DNA of 64,000 nucleotides from UBA10329 sp964500205 (GCA_964500205.1 CAZCNS010000010.1:62001-126000); one strand, 5' to 3'; counted from the first letter of the stretch, positions 33,875 to 43,151 are shown. Notes: generated by a model not told the origin, from the letters alone. Numbers and translations are program-made.

Positions 33875-33907
33875 TTGAATTGATGAATGATGATTGTTGA
33901 ATTGAGT
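33875..33907 (-). repeat. Low-complexity TTGATGA-type leader of eno
   Basis: On the plus strand the spacer reads as repeats of TTGAATTGATGAATGATGAT. The mRNA leader is therefore a nearly G-free run of AAUCAUCA-like words directly before the eno start, with no Shine-Dalgarno sequence. Similar tracts precede rpsD, rplC and rpmI. Confidence 0.6.
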
Positions 33908-33946
33908 ATTACAAGGAAGGTCTTGCCAACATTTAAGCTGATTTGG

Positions 33947-35059
33947 TCAAACGGCAATCCCGACCTTCAAGCTGTCAACGAACTCATCGAAGAGGTAGCG
34001 ACTATCATTGGGACCTGGCGAGGATTCAGGATGGTACTGCACACTGAACACAGGACGCCCCTTCAGCCGAATGCCAGCTACAGTACCGTCATTGAGGTGC
34101 TCATGAGTGATCTCTATGTCAGTATTCGCCTCACAGTCTTCTCGTTTCACCACGAAACCATGGTTCTGCGAAGTGACCTCACATTTGCCTGTGCGCAGAT
34201 TCTTCACCGGATGATTGATGCCACGATGCCCATTATGCATCTTGTAGGTTGATATGCCCTGACTGAGAGCCAATACCTGATGTCCAAGACAGATACCGAA
34301 CACGGGCAACCCTGTTTCCAGAACGCCTTTAACTGTGGAAATTACACCAGTAAGTGCAGCAGGGTCACCGGGACCGTTGGAGATCATAATGCCATCCGGG
34401 GCAAAATCCATGATGTGCTCCAAAGTAGCGTCCATTGGAAACACTTTCAGATAACAGCCACGTTCAGCAAGACAGCGAAGGATATTCTTCTTCACGCCAA
34501 TATCCAAGACCGCAACTCGATAAGGAGCACCCTCCTCCCCGAAATGATACGCCTTCTTCGTGCAGACCTTGCTCGATAGCTCAAGTCCTTCCATCGAAGG
34601 GACTTTTGTCAACAATGAGCGAAGCATATTCACATCCGACTCCTCAGAAGAGATGATGGCATTCATCGCACCTTTGTCGCGTATGTGCCTCACGAGCGCA
34701 CGGGTGTCCACATCGCTGATTCCAACGACTTCTTCACCCTTGAAATAATCGCCAATGGTACCGATACCAGCCGCGCGACTGTAAGTGGGGCTAAAGTAAC
34801 GGCACACAAGCCCGCTGATCTTCATCCCTTCAGACTCCACTTCATCAGTATGAACGCCATAGTTACCGATATGAACTGTCGCGGTGACCATGATCTGCCC
34901 GTAGTAGGAGGGGTCGGTAAAGATCTCTTGGTAGCCGGTCATACCGGTGTTAAAACATATCTCACCAGTGGTAGTCCCGATGGCTCCAGCTGCCTTCCCT
35001 CTGAAAACGGTTCCATCTTCAAGAAGAAGCATTGCATCGGGCCGGGCGGTGTATCTCAT
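33947..35059 (-). CDS. carA: Carbamoyl-phosphate synthase small subunit
   Basis: This 370-aa glutaminase subunit supplies ammonia to CarB for carbamoyl phosphate, used in arginine and pyrimidine synthesis. The N-terminal domain starts LLLEDGTVFRGKAAGA. The class I amidotransferase domain carries the nucleophile in VFGICLGHQVLAL and the His-Glu pair in QYHPESSPGP. ATG 35059 is chosen by homology; an open extension to 35236 would run through a terminator into rplQ. carB is not in the window. Its position between rplQ and eno is common in Bacteroidota. Confidence 0.95.
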   Translation of the reverse strand: MRYTARPDAMLLLEDGTVFRGKAAGAIGTTTGEICFNTGMTGYQEIFTDPSYYGQIMVTATVHIGNYGVHTDEVESEGMKISGLVCRYFSPTYSRAAGIGTIGDYFKGEEVVGISDVDTRALVRHIRDKGAMNAIISSEESDVNMLRSLLTKVPSMEGLELSSKVCTKKAYHFGEEGAPYRVAVLDIGVKKNILRCLAERGCYLKVFPMDATLEHIMDFAPDGIMISNGPGDPAALTGVISTVKGVLETGLPVFGICLGHQVLALSQGISTYKMHNGHRGINHPVKNLRTGKCEVTSQNHGFVVKREDCEANTDIEITHEHLNDGTVAGIRLKGRPVFSVQYHPESSPGPNDSRYLFDEFVDSLKVGIAV

Positions 35060-35076
35060 AGCATTTATTTGGCAGG

Positions 35077-35084
35077 CAAAAATA
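35077..35084 (-). promoter_or_regulatory. -7 element for carA
   Basis: TATTTTTG on the minus strand matches TAnnTTTG, 18 bases before ATG 35059 and just downstream of the rplQ terminator. It suggests that carA-eno has its own promoter. Confidence 0.5.
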
Positions 35085-35085
35085 G

Positions 35086-35117
35086 AAAAGGACGACCCCG
35101 TTAGGAATCGTCCTTTT
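35086..35117 (-). terminator. Terminator of the ribosomal operon after rplQ
   Basis: AAAAGGACGA (35086-35095) pairs perfectly with TCGTCCTTTT (35108-35117). On the minus strand it is followed by TTCTATTTTT. Confidence 0.8.
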
Positions 35118-35138
35118 ATCCAAACTTGTTCACAAATG

Positions 35139-35744
35139 TCAGTCCTTCTTCTCCTCCCCGCTAACCTCGTCAGTCGCGGTGGACGGAGCATCGGATGAAG
35201 TAGCCTCAGCAGCAGGGGCATCAACAGAAGAGTCATCCTTCACTGCAATCTCCGAGGCAACAGACGTTTCTTCCGACTTGGCCTCAACGGGAGCTGCTGT
35301 CACTGGTGTTTCGGATTTCTTACTGCTACCTGCTCCCCGCCTTCTACGAGTAGTCTTCTTCTCCTTCTTATCGGTTAGTAGCAGCTCATTGAAATCAACA
35401 AGCTCTATCATCGCCAACTCAGCATTGTCACCAAGACGGGGGGCTAACTTGATGATGCGTGTATACCCACCGGGCCGATCGGCCACCTTTACCCCCACTT
35501 CGCGAAACAGCTCCGCAGTGGCCTCCTTGTCTTGAAGGTAACTGAAGACTACTCTGCGCGAGTGAGTTGTATCCTCCTTAGACTTGGTGATCAAAGGTTC
35601 GACATAACCACGCAACGCCTTGGCCTTTGCGAGTGTGGTCGTTATACGCTTGTGCGTAATCAGAGAGCTTGCCATGTTAGCGAGCATCAATCTGCGGTGG
35701 CCCGTCTTACGGCCAAGATGGTTAAATGACTTTCCGTGTCTCAT
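35139..35744 (-). CDS. rplQ: 50S ribosomal protein L17 with acidic C-terminal extension
   Basis: The first ~125 residues are canonical bL17 (MRHGKSFNHLGRKTGHRRLM). The remaining ~75 residues are a low-complexity tail rich in Ser, Ala, Glu and Thr after a basic RRRRGAGSSKK stretch, bringing the protein to 201 aa. Such tails are usual in Bacteroidota. It is the last gene of the alpha operon. Confidence 0.96.
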   Translation of the reverse strand: MRHGKSFNHLGRKTGHRRLMLANMASSLITHKRITTTLAKAKALRGYVEPLITKSKEDTTHSRRVVFSYLQDKEATAELFREVGVKVADRPGGYTRIIKLAPRLGDNAELAMIELVDFNELLLTDKKEKKTTRRRRGAGSSKKSETPVTAAPVEAKSEETSVASEIAVKDDSSVDAPAAEATSSDAPSTATDEVSGEEKKD

Positions 35745-35807
35745 GTTACTTCTTCTTTCAGCATAAAGCTTTGCGCTTCAGCCCCAATCACGTTTATCCG
35801 TTAATGC

Positions 35808-36809
35808 TTACTCTTCGTCCAAACGATACTTGGTCACGTTCATGCCGAACGTAAGGTTCTTACTGTGAACCAGATCTTCAAGCTCGGTCAAGGACTTCTT
35901 ACCGAAGTTGCGGAACTTCAAGAGATCGTTCTTGTTATAAGATACCAAATCACCAAGTGTCTCAACATCCGCAGCCTTCAAGCAATTGAGCGCACGCACA
36001 GAAAGGTCCATATCTACCAGCTTTGTCTTCAACAGCTGGCGCATGTGCAAACCGCTCTCATCGAGATCTTCGACTTGCACCTTGGCAACTACAGCCTCTT
36101 GCTCCACCGCGATCTTCTCGTCTGAGAAAAGCATGAAATGGTGAATTAGGATGCTGGCAGCTTCCTTCAATGCATCCTTTGGGTGCACAGAACCATCGGT
36201 GGTCACCTCCATGATGAGTTTTTCATAGTCGGTTTTCTGCTCAACCCTGAAATTCTCAACGGTGTACTTCACATTCTTGATAGGAGTGAAGATGGCGTCA
36301 ACAGCGATGGTTCCAACGGGGGCATTCACCGGCTTATTCTCATCGGCAGGCAGATAACCACGTCCTTTCTCCACGGTTACATCCATCGTGATCTTCGCAT
36401 TCTTGTCGAGATGACAAATCACAAGCTCAGGATTGAGAACCTGAAAACCAGACAAGAATTTACCCATATCGCCAGCAGTGAACACATCCTGTCCAGAAAC
36501 AGTGACAGTAACACGCTCGTTGTCAAGGCTGTCTATCTGACGCTTGAACCGAACCTGCTTAATGTTGAGAACAATGTCTACCACATCCTCCACTACACCT
36601 TTGATAGTACTGAACTCATGATCAACTCCGTCAATCCGCACAGAGGTGATGGCAAAACCCTCGAGAGAGTTGATGAGAATCCTCCGGAGGGAATTACCAA
36701 TGGTAATTCCATAACCCGGCTCAAGAGGACGGAATTCGAACTCCCCTTTGCGCTCATCCGAGTTGAGCATTATCACCTTGTCAGGTTTCTGAAAATCTAA
36801 GATAGCCAT
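35808..36809 (-). CDS. rpoA: RNA polymerase alpha subunit
   Basis: This 333-aa subunit has the N-terminal dimerisation domain (FEFRPLEPGYGITIGNSLRR) and the C-terminal DNA- and activator-binding domain (LNCLKAADVETLGDLVSYNK). Length is normal. It lies between rpsD and rplQ as in most bacteria. Confidence 0.97.
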   Translation of the reverse strand: MAILDFQKPDKVIMLNSDERKGEFEFRPLEPGYGITIGNSLRRILINSLEGFAITSVRIDGVDHEFSTIKGVVEDVVDIVLNIKQVRFKRQIDSLDNERVTVTVSGQDVFTAGDMGKFLSGFQVLNPELVICHLDKNAKITMDVTVEKGRGYLPADENKPVNAPVGTIAVDAIFTPIKNVKYTVENFRVEQKTDYEKLIMEVTTDGSVHPKDALKEAASILIHHFMLFSDEKIAVEQEAVVAKVQVEDLDESGLHMRQLLKTKLVDMDLSVRALNCLKAADVETLGDLVSYNKNDLLKFRNFGKKSLTELEDLVHSKNLTFGMNVTKYRLDEE

Positions 36810-36871
36810 GTAGAATGCTTGTTGACGATTGACGTTTGAATTATCTGATGAGAAAATGCTCCGTTCAACTC

Positions 36872-37477
36872 TTACTTAGAGTATAGTTCTACGATGAGCT
36901 GCTCATTTATATTCTCTGGAATCTGATCCCGTGAGGGAAAATGCAGCAACTCACCTTCCAAGGCACTGCTATCCCAATTGAACCATTCATTCTTATTCGA
37001 TGACCGCTGATTTGAATCACTGATCACCTCCAATGCCTTGGATTTCTCACGAACCCCGAACTTGTCTCCTGGTTTCATTGCCCTGGACGGGATGTTACAC
37101 ACCTCACCATTAACAGTAATGTGCCTGTGGGTAACCAACTGACGGGCAGCTCTGCGCGAAGGAGCAACACCAGCACGGTAAATCATATTGTCCAACCGCG
37201 TCTCACAGTACTGCAACAGAATCTCTCCTGTAATACCCTGCTTGCGTGACGCACGGTCAAAAAGATTCTCGAACTGACGCTCAAGAATACCGTAGGTGTA
37301 TTTCGCTTTTTGCTTCTCCTGCAGCTGCACGCCATAATCAGACTTCTTTCCTCTCCGTCTGTTATTACCATGCTGACCGGGAGGATAGCTTCTACGCTCA
37401 AAAGCCTTATCGGGGCCGTAAATAGCTTCTCCGAACTTACGTGCAATCTTGGTCTTTGGACCTGTGTACCTTGCCAT
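36872..37477 (-). CDS. rpsD: 30S ribosomal protein S4
   Basis: This 201-aa primary 16S rRNA-binding protein starts MARYTGPKTKIARKFGE. The S4 RNA-binding domain is visible (RLDNMIYRAGVAPSRRAARQ). It lacks the N-terminal zinc-binding cysteines of the C+ form. In many bacteria S4 represses the alpha operon. Confidence 0.97.
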   Translation of the reverse strand: MARYTGPKTKIARKFGEAIYGPDKAFERRSYPPGQHGNNRRRGKKSDYGVQLQEKQKAKYTYGILERQFENLFDRASRKQGITGEILLQYCETRLDNMIYRAGVAPSRRAARQLVTHRHITVNGEVCNIPSRAMKPGDKFGVREKSKALEVISDSNQRSSNKNEWFNWDSSALEGELLHFPSRDQIPENINEQLIVELYSK

Positions 37478-37490
37478 TTCTGTATTGGTA

Positions 37491-37513
37491 ATTGATGATT
37501 GATGATTGATGAT
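37491..37513 (-). repeat. Low-complexity TGATGATT leader of rpsD
   Basis: The plus strand reads ATTGATGATTGATGATTGAT followed by GAT, a 7-base period tract. The rpsD mRNA leader is thus a run of AUCAUCAAUC words lacking G. Confidence 0.6.
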
Positions 37514-37572
37514 CGACCTGTATCGATTCTGTCATCAATCCTTTGAACTCGTGATGTACTCTTTCAGCTGCT

Positions 37573-37971
37573 TTACACTCTTCTGCGCTTTGGCGGACGA
37601 CAGCCATTGTGCGGAATAGGCGTGACATCCACAATCTCAGTGACTTCGATGCCGCTGGCATGAATGTGCCTGATTGCTGATTCCCTTCCTCCACCAGGAC
37701 CCTTCACATAAACCTTAACCTTCCGCAGTCCAGCATCAAAAGCCACTTTAGAGCAGTCAATCGCAGCAGTCTGGGCTGCATACGGTGTGTTCTTTTTTGA
37801 GCCTCTGAAACCTTGTTTACCTGCTGACGACCACGATATCACCTCTCCTTTCAGATTCGTGAGTGAGATGATGATATTGTTGAAGGACGCATGGATATGC
37901 GCCTCGCCAACTGCATCTACCTTGACAACGCGCTTGCGTGCGGTCTTAGATGTCTTTCCTGCTTTTGCCAT
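37573..37971 (-). CDS. rpsK: 30S ribosomal protein S11
   Basis: The 132-aa uS11 has typical segments ASFNNIIISLTNLKGEVISW, GPGGGRESAIRHIHA and the C-terminal PIPHNGCRPPKRRRV. It forms part of the 30S platform. It lies between rpsM and rpsD. Confidence 0.97.
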   Translation of the reverse strand: MAKAGKTSKTARKRVVKVDAVGEAHIHASFNNIIISLTNLKGEVISWSSAGKQGFRGSKKNTPYAAQTAAIDCSKVAFDAGLRKVKVYVKGPGGGRESAIRHIHASGIEVTEIVDVTPIPHNGCRPPKRRRV

Positions 37972-38016
37972 TGCTACTTGCTTCTCGCAGCCCCTTGAGT
38001 AGGGACCACATCTTGA

Positions 38017-38391
38017 TTACTTGGTGACTTTCTTCTTGTTCGCGACCGTCTTACGCTTGCCCTTACGGGTACGTGAGTTGTTCTTGGTGCTCTGACCACG
38101 CAGAGGCAACCCTACACGGTGACGGATACCACGATAACAACCGATATCCATCAGACGTTTGATACTGAGCTGAACTTCTGACCGTAGCTCTCCCTCAGTC
38201 TTTATCTTGGCCACCTGCTCACGAATCGCAGCTTGCTCATCATCGTTCCACTCCTGCACCTTCTTATCACGATGCACCTCGGCCCGATCTAAAATGTGCT
38301 GCGCTGTAACGCGGCCAATGCCATAAATGTAGGTGAGACCAATCTCACCACGCTTGTTTCTCGGAAGGTCTATGCCTGCTATCCTTGCCAT
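38017..38391 (-). CDS. rpsM: 30S ribosomal protein S13
   Basis: The 124-aa uS13 starts MARIAGIDLPRNKRGEIGLT and has the helix-two-turns-helix TYIYGIGRVTAQHIL and basic C-terminus RTRKGKRKTVANKKK. It contacts the 50S head bridge. It is 6 bases after rpmJ. Confidence 0.97.
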   Translation of the reverse strand: MARIAGIDLPRNKRGEIGLTYIYGIGRVTAQHILDRAEVHRDKKVQEWNDDEQAAIREQVAKIKTEGELRSEVQLSIKRLMDIGCYRGIRHRVGLPLRGQSTKNNSRTRKGKRKTVANKKKVTK

Positions 38392-38397
38392 GTTGGA

Positions 38398-38514
38398 TTA
38401 TCCTTGACGCTGTTTGAACTTAGGATTCTTCTTGTTGATAACATAGACACGTCCTTTCCTTTTGACGATCTTGCAATCAACGCTTCTTTTCTTTACTGAT
38501 GCTCTGATTTTCAT
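38398..38514 (-). CDS. rpmJ: 50S ribosomal protein L36
   Basis: The 38-aa gene is encoded from ATG 38514 to TAA 38398-38400. It starts MKIRASVKKRSVDCKIVKRK and ends NKKNPKFKQRQG. Only one cysteine is present, so it is the zinc-free (C-) form. It lies between infA and rpsM as expected. Confidence 0.96.
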   Translation of the reverse strand: MKIRASVKKRSVDCKIVKRKGRVYVINKKNPKFKQRQG

Positions 38515-38599
38515 GACTTTGGTTATTCAAGTTGCCTTTCTGAACAAAATACAACGTCTGTATCAAAAATGGTTGCCTGCTTTCAGATTGATTGAGTTT

Positions 38600-38818
38600 T
38601 TACTTGTACCTGTAGGTGATTCTTCCTTTACTCAAATCGTAAGGACTCATGTCCACCTTCACCCTATCACCTGGAAGAATACGGATGTAGAACATCCTCA
38701 TCTTACCTGATATATGTGCCGTTATCACATGGCCATTTTCCAGTTCCACCTTGAACATCGCATTTGAAAGCGCCTCCGTCACGGTACCATCCTGGGTTAT
38801 TGCCGATTGTTTTGCCAT
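38600..38818 (-). CDS. infA: Translation initiation factor IF-1
   Basis: The 72-aa single OB-fold protein (VTEALSNAMFKVELENGHVI, ISGKMRMFYIRILPGD, VDMSPYDLSKGRITYRYK) binds the 30S A site during initiation. The usual position between secY and rpmJ supports the call. Confidence 0.97.
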   Translation of the reverse strand: MAKQSAITQDGTVTEALSNAMFKVELENGHVITAHISGKMRMFYIRILPGDRVKVDMSPYDLSKGRITYRYK

Positions 38819-38848
38819 CCAATTATAAATCTCTAGTCAACGTCTGTC

Positions 38849-40195
38849 TCAACTCGCCATACCCATGGACGACCGTCCCTTAATACGTCCTGATTTCATC
38901 AGGCCATCGTAATGCCGCATCAACAGGTGACTTTCAACTTGCTGTAAAGTATCGAGAACCACACCCACCATAATAAGAAGTGATGTGCCTCCGTAGAACT
39001 GAGCAAACTGAGCGTTCACACCAAAAACCATGGCGATGGACGGAAGTATAGCTACGATACCCAGGAAGATGGATCCCGGAAGCGTTATACGAGACATCAC
39101 ATTGTCGATGTATTCGGCAGTCTTCTTACCGGGTTTCACTCCTGGAATGTATCCACCATTCCGCTTCATATCCTCAGCAATCTGATTGGGGTTGATAGTG
39201 ATAGCAGTATAGAAGTACGTAAAGATGATAATGAGAAGGAAGAAGGTGATGTTGTACGTGAAACCGGTGAAGTCCGAAAAAGCAGTTACGAACCATGAAC
39301 CACCCTCTCCAGCGAAACCACCAAGAGTGATGGGAACGAACATGATCGCCTGAGCGAAGATGATAGGCATGACACCAGCAGCGTTCACTTTAAGCGGGAT
39401 GTACTGCCTTGCACCGCCTTGCATCAAAGCTTGACGGCCACTGACAGCTGCACGGGCGACCTGAACAGGAATCCTGCGTGTACCCTGAACGAGGAGGATT
39501 GTGAGTACGATGACCAAAAGCAGCATTACCATCTCTATCAGGAAGATCACAAGACCTCCACCGGTCTGCTCCAATCTCGAGAAGAACTCTGCAACAAAAG
39601 AGAACGGCAAACTCGCGATGATGCCGACCATAATGAGCAACGAAATACCGTTACCAATGCCCTTATCAGTGATTCGTTCACCTAACCACATCACGAACAT
39701 TGTTCCCGTAACAAGAATGAGAACCGATGACAGCCAGAACAATGAGGGAGTGGTCAAGAACGCATCCGCAGGGAGTTGAGACTTAAGATTAGCAATGTAA
39801 CCGGGCGCCTGACCAAGGGTGATGAGAATCGTCAGATATCTGGTGTACTGGGTGATTTTCCTGCGACCACTTTCCCCTTCCTTCTGAAGCTTTTGCAAAG
39901 CAGGCACTGCCATTCCTGCAAGCTGGAGTACGATGCTCGCGCTGATGTAAGGCATGATTCCCAATGCGAAAATGGAGGCATTTGAAAATGCTCCACCAGA
40001 GAACATGTTCAAAAGACCAAGCAGACCATCAGAGGTCTGAGCCTGGAGTGCATCCAAACGAGACGGGTCCACCCCTGGGAGCACCACAAAGGAGCCAAGT
40101 CTATATATAAGAATGAAGCCAAGCGTGTTCAATATCCTTGAACGCAGGTCTTCTATCTTATAGATATTCTGAAGGGTGGTGATGAACTTCTTCAT
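38849..40195 (-). CDS. secY: Preprotein translocase subunit SecY
   Basis: This 448-aa channel protein of the Sec translocon has ten hydrophobic segments. Conserved motifs include DLRSRILNTLGFILIYRLGS near the N-terminus, GERITDKGIGNGISLLIM and YTAITINPNQIAEDMKRNGG. All exported proteins in the window would pass through it. It follows rplO by 5 bases. Confidence 0.97.
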   Translation of the reverse strand: MKKFITTLQNIYKIEDLRSRILNTLGFILIYRLGSFVVLPGVDPSRLDALQAQTSDGLLGLLNMFSGGAFSNASIFALGIMPYISASIVLQLAGMAVPALQKLQKEGESGRRKITQYTRYLTILITLGQAPGYIANLKSQLPADAFLTTPSLFWLSSVLILVTGTMFVMWLGERITDKGIGNGISLLIMVGIIASLPFSFVAEFFSRLEQTGGGLVIFLIEMVMLLLVIVLTILLVQGTRRIPVQVARAAVSGRQALMQGGARQYIPLKVNAAGVMPIIFAQAIMFVPITLGGFAGEGGSWFVTAFSDFTGFTYNITFFLLIIIFTYFYTAITINPNQIAEDMKRNGGYIPGVKPGKKTAEYIDNVMSRITLPGSIFLGIVAILPSIAMVFGVNAQFAQFYGGTSLLIMVGVVLDTLQQVESHLLMRHYDGLMKSGRIKGRSSMGMAS

Positions 40196-40200
40196 TCCTA

Positions 40201-40647
40201 TCAGAGGATTACTGCTGTGCCTCCAACTGCCTCAATGGCAGCTGTGGCTGTCTTTGAAAATGCGTTTGCAGTGACCTCAACCTTGGCCTTAAGCTCTCCA
40301 CGGCCAAGAATTTTCACCAAATCTTTTTTACCAAGGAGACCATGAGCACGCAATGTCTCCACATCCACCTTCACAAGGTTGTTCTCTTCAACGAGCGTTT
40401 GAATTGCATCAAGATTCACTCCAGTGTACTCAACACGGAACGGGTTCTTGAAACCAAACTTAGGAACACGCCTCTGAAGCGGCATCTGGCCACCTTCAAA
40501 ACCTACCTTACGCTTGTATCCTGAACGTGATTTCGCTCCCTTGTGACCACGGCCAGCAGTTCCGGCAGAACCACTGCCCTCACCTCTTCCAAGACGGGTC
40601 TTCTTCTTGACGGAACCGGCAGCCGGTTTGAGATTACTAAGATTCAT
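40201..40647 (-). CDS. rplO: 50S ribosomal protein L15
   Basis: The 148-aa uL15 starts MNLSNLKPAAGSVKKKTRLG, followed by the Gly-rich GRGEGSGSAGTAGRGHKGAK. The C-terminal domain (VKILGRGELKAKVEVTANAF) is complete. It lies between rpmD and secY. Confidence 0.97.
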   Translation of the reverse strand: MNLSNLKPAAGSVKKKTRLGRGEGSGSAGTAGRGHKGAKSRSGYKRKVGFEGGQMPLQRRVPKFGFKNPFRVEYTGVNLDAIQTLVEENNLVKVDVETLRAHGLLGKKDLVKILGRGELKAKVEVTANAFSKTATAAIEAVGGTAVIL

Positions 40648-40669
40648 TGCTTTCTCTTGACTTCAATTA

Positions 40670-40846
40670 TTACTTGATCACTTGAACCAAATGGCTCACA
40701 GCAGCAACCATTCCTGCAATCTGAGGAGTCTCCTCGTGCTCCACAATCTGATTCATCTTACGCAATCCAAGTGCCTTCATCGTCAACTTCTGACGCTCAG
40801 GGCGCTTGATTGCACTCTTGACTTGCTTGATTCTGATAGTAGCCAT
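40670..40846 (-). CDS. rpmD: 50S ribosomal protein L30
   Basis: The 58-aa gene runs from ATG 40846 to TAA 40670-40672. It starts MATIRIKQVKSAIKRPERQK and continues MKALGLRKMNQIVEHEETPQ, the uL30 signature. It lies between rpsE and rplO. Confidence 0.96.
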   Translation of the reverse strand: MATIRIKQVKSAIKRPERQKLTMKALGLRKMNQIVEHEETPQIAGMVAAVSHLVQVIK

Positions 40847-40914
40847 CACTTATTTCGTTATCTGAAGAGTTCTGAGGACAGGCTCCTCGTTTCACCTTGA
40901 TTATTTCGCTTGGC

Positions 40915-41424
40915 TTAACCGTTGAACACAGTATCCATACTTACCCCTCGCTGAATCGAGACAGCATGCGCATCACGAAGTTCACTGAGCGCCAACATCG
41001 TAGCTTTCACAACGTTGTGTGGATTGGATGACCCTTTCGACTTGCCCAGTACATTCTTTACCCCTACGCTCTCCAGAACAGCTCTCATCGCACCTCCCGC
41101 AATCACACCAGTACCAGGAGAAGCTGGTTTCATGAAAACCAACGCACCGCTATACTTGCTTTCCTGAGCATGTGGAATGGTATCGTTGATGATCGGAACG
41201 CGGATAAGGTTCTTCTTGGCATCCTCAACGCCTTTGGAAATGGCCTCAGTAACTTCTTTGGCTTTTCCAAGACCATGACCGACCACCCCGTGCTCATCAC
41301 CTACGACCACAATAGCCGAAAAGGTAAATGTACGTCCACCTTTGGTGACCTTGGTCACCCTCTGGATACCTACAACACGGTCTTTCAGTTCGAGGTCGGT
41401 TGATGTTGCTCTAACATTATTCAT
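40915..41424 (-). CDS. rpsE: 30S ribosomal protein S5
   Basis: The 169-aa uS5 has the dsRBD-like N-terminal domain (LKDRVVGIQRVTKVTKGGRT) and the motif ASPGTGVIAGGAMRAVLE. The spectinomycin loop region (TKGGRTFTFSAIVVVGDEHG) looks normal. Confidence 0.97.
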   Translation of the reverse strand: MNNVRATSTDLELKDRVVGIQRVTKVTKGGRTFTFSAIVVVGDEHGVVGHGLGKAKEVTEAISKGVEDAKKNLIRVPIINDTIPHAQESKYSGALVFMKPASPGTGVIAGGAMRAVLESVGVKNVLGKSKGSSNPHNVVKATMLALSELRDAHAVSIQRGVSMDTVFNG

Positions 41425-41450
41425 TTCAAAAATCCTTCAGCTTGTTAAAA

Positions 41451-41807
41451 TCAGAACTGCATTCCTTCCTCACGAGCACCCTCAGCAAGTGCTTTAACAC
41501 GACCATGGTACAGATAACCGTTCCGGTCAAAAACCACCGATGAGTAACCCGCTTCCTTGGCGCGCTCCGCGATTAACTTTCCTACCTTGCGAGAAAGGTC
41601 CACTTTTGGCATCTTCTCGCCAGCGAGGCCTTTCTCAGAGCTTGAGGCCGCTACCAATGTTCTACCAGTAGTGTCGTCAACCAATTGAACATAAATCTCC
41701 TTATTGCTTCGGAACACTGTCATGCGCGGTCTCTCAGCAGTTCCAGATATCCTACTGCGGATACGCGCCTTGATCTTCCCTCTTTTAAGGTCTTTTACAG
41801 TTGCCAT
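41451..41807 (-). CDS. rplR: 50S ribosomal protein L18
   Basis: The 118-aa uL18 binds 5S rRNA. It has the basic N-terminus (RGKIKARIRSRISGTAERPR) and the conserved core IYVQLVDDTTGRTLVAAS and FDRNGYLYHGRVKALAEGAR. Confidence 0.97.
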   Translation of the reverse strand: MATVKDLKRGKIKARIRSRISGTAERPRMTVFRSNKEIYVQLVDDTTGRTLVAASSSEKGLAGEKMPKVDLSRKVGKLIAERAKEAGYSSVVFDRNGYLYHGRVKALAEGAREEGMQF

Positions 41808-41854
41808 TTCTCTTGTATTATCACTGCGCTGAAAACTACAGCTGCGTCTTAAGA

Positions 41855-42412
41855 TTACTTCTTGGCTGCGGACTTACCAGCCTTTCTACGGATTTGCTCA
41901 CCGACAAAGCGTATTCCTTTGCCTTTGTACGGCTCTGGCTTGCGGAAAGATCTCAACTTGGCACAAACCTGCCCAAGCAATTGCTTGTCGTTGGAGCGAA
42001 GAGTCACAATCGGATTCTTACCACGGAGCGTCTCAGTCTCCACCTCAATCTCTTTCGGAAGAAGAAAGACCATGTTGTGAGAAAATCCAAGGGCAAGATC
42101 CAGCTGTTGACCATTATTGCTTGCACGATATCCTACTCCCACAAGCTCAAGCTTCTTCTCATAACCTTGAGAAACCCCGATTACCATGTTATTCACCAGC
42201 GACCTGTACAGACCGTGATATGCCGCTGTCTGCTTCGTATCGTCCTTACGCTTGAACTCAACTCTCCCATCAACAACTTCCACCGAAATGGAATCTGCAA
42301 CCTTTTGAGTAAGCTGACCCTTGGGCCCCTTCACCGTCAACACATTGTCCTCAGAGACTTTGAGGTCGACACCCGAAGGGAGTGTTACTGGGGCTTTTCC
42401 TATCCTTGACAT
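41855..42412 (-). CDS. rplF: 50S ribosomal protein L6
   Basis: The 185-aa uL6 starts MSRIGKAPVTLPSGVDLKVS and ends with the conserved PEPYKGKGIRFVGEQIRRK, then a short KAGKSAAKK tail. It sits near the sarcin-ricin loop. Confidence 0.97.
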   Translation of the reverse strand: MSRIGKAPVTLPSGVDLKVSEDNVLTVKGPKGQLTQKVADSISVEVVDGRVEFKRKDDTKQTAAYHGLYRSLVNNMVIGVSQGYEKKLELVGVGYRASNNGQQLDLALGFSHNMVFLLPKEIEVETETLRGKNPIVTLRSNDKQLLGQVCAKLRSFRKPEPYKGKGIRFVGEQIRRKAGKSAAKK

Positions 42413-42454
42413 GACTTTATCTAATTAGCCAGATAATCGTTTACCTGCTTCAGT

Positions 42455-42853
42455 TCAATATACGAAACACAACACCTCTCCACCGATGTTCAGACTACGA
42501 GCCTCTTTATCAGTCATGAGACCCTGCGAAGTTGAAATCACAGCAATTCCAAGACCATTTTGCACCCTTGGAAGTTCCTGCCCTCCGGCATACTTGCGCA
42601 GACCCGGACGGCTGTATCTGTCCAGTCCTCTGATAGCACTAGCCTTGGTCTTGGGGTTGTATTTCAGCGCGATCTTGATCACACCTTGTGGCCCCTCCTC
42701 TACGAACTTGTAGTTCAGGATATAGCCTTTCTCAAAGAGAATCTTGGTGATGCTCCTTTTTATGTTGGACGCAGGCACCTCTACTACCCTGTGATTGGCA
42801 GCGATGGCATTCCTAAGTCTTGTCAGATAATCTGAAATGGGATCCGAGTACAT
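42455..42853 (-). CDS. rpsH: 30S ribosomal protein S8
   Basis: The 132-aa uS8 has DPISDYLTRLRNAIAANHRV at the N-terminus and GIAVISTSQGLMTDKEAR at the C-terminus. In E. coli it represses the spc operon; no such site was identified here. Confidence 0.97.
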   Translation of the reverse strand: MYSDPISDYLTRLRNAIAANHRVVEVPASNIKRSITKILFEKGYILNYKFVEEGPQGVIKIALKYNPKTKASAIRGLDRYSRPGLRKYAGGQELPRVQNGLGIAVISTSQGLMTDKEARSLNIGGEVLCFVY

Positions 42854-42872
42854 GATTCTTAAATGCTATGTC

Positions 42873-43142
42873 TTACCAACTTGCTTTTTTAACCCCTGGA
42901 ATTAAACCAGCATTCGCCATCTCCCGAAATTGAATACGACTCAACCCGAAATCCCGCATGTAACCTTTTGGACGGCCTGTTATGCTGCAGCGATTATGCT
43001 GACGGACTTTAGACCCGTTCTTGGGGAGGCGAGCAAGCGCCTGAAAGTCACCCTCCTCCTTGAGTCGAGCACGCTTCTCTGCGAATTTCTCAACCATCAT
43101 TGCACGCTTACGCTCACGTGCCTTCATTGATTCCTTGGCCAT
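42873..43142 (-). CDS. rpsN: 30S ribosomal protein S14
   Basis: The 89-aa uS14 is the long, zinc-free form, with one cysteine only (HNRCSITGRPKGYMRDFGLS). It ends LIPGVKKASW as usual. Confidence 0.97.
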   Translation of the reverse strand: MAKESMKARERKRAMMVEKFAEKRARLKEEGDFQALARLPKNGSKVRQHNRCSITGRPKGYMRDFGLSRIQFREMANAGLIPGVKKASW

Positions 43143-43151
43143 GCTTTCTAT

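Noticed and set aside
33887..34252. 121-codon plus-strand open frame opposite the carA 3' end
   Set aside because: Antisense shadow of carA with no promoter or family match.
35060..35236. N-terminal extension of carA
   Set aside because: It would cross a terminator, a promoter element and the end of rplQ; CarA homology starts at ATG 35059.
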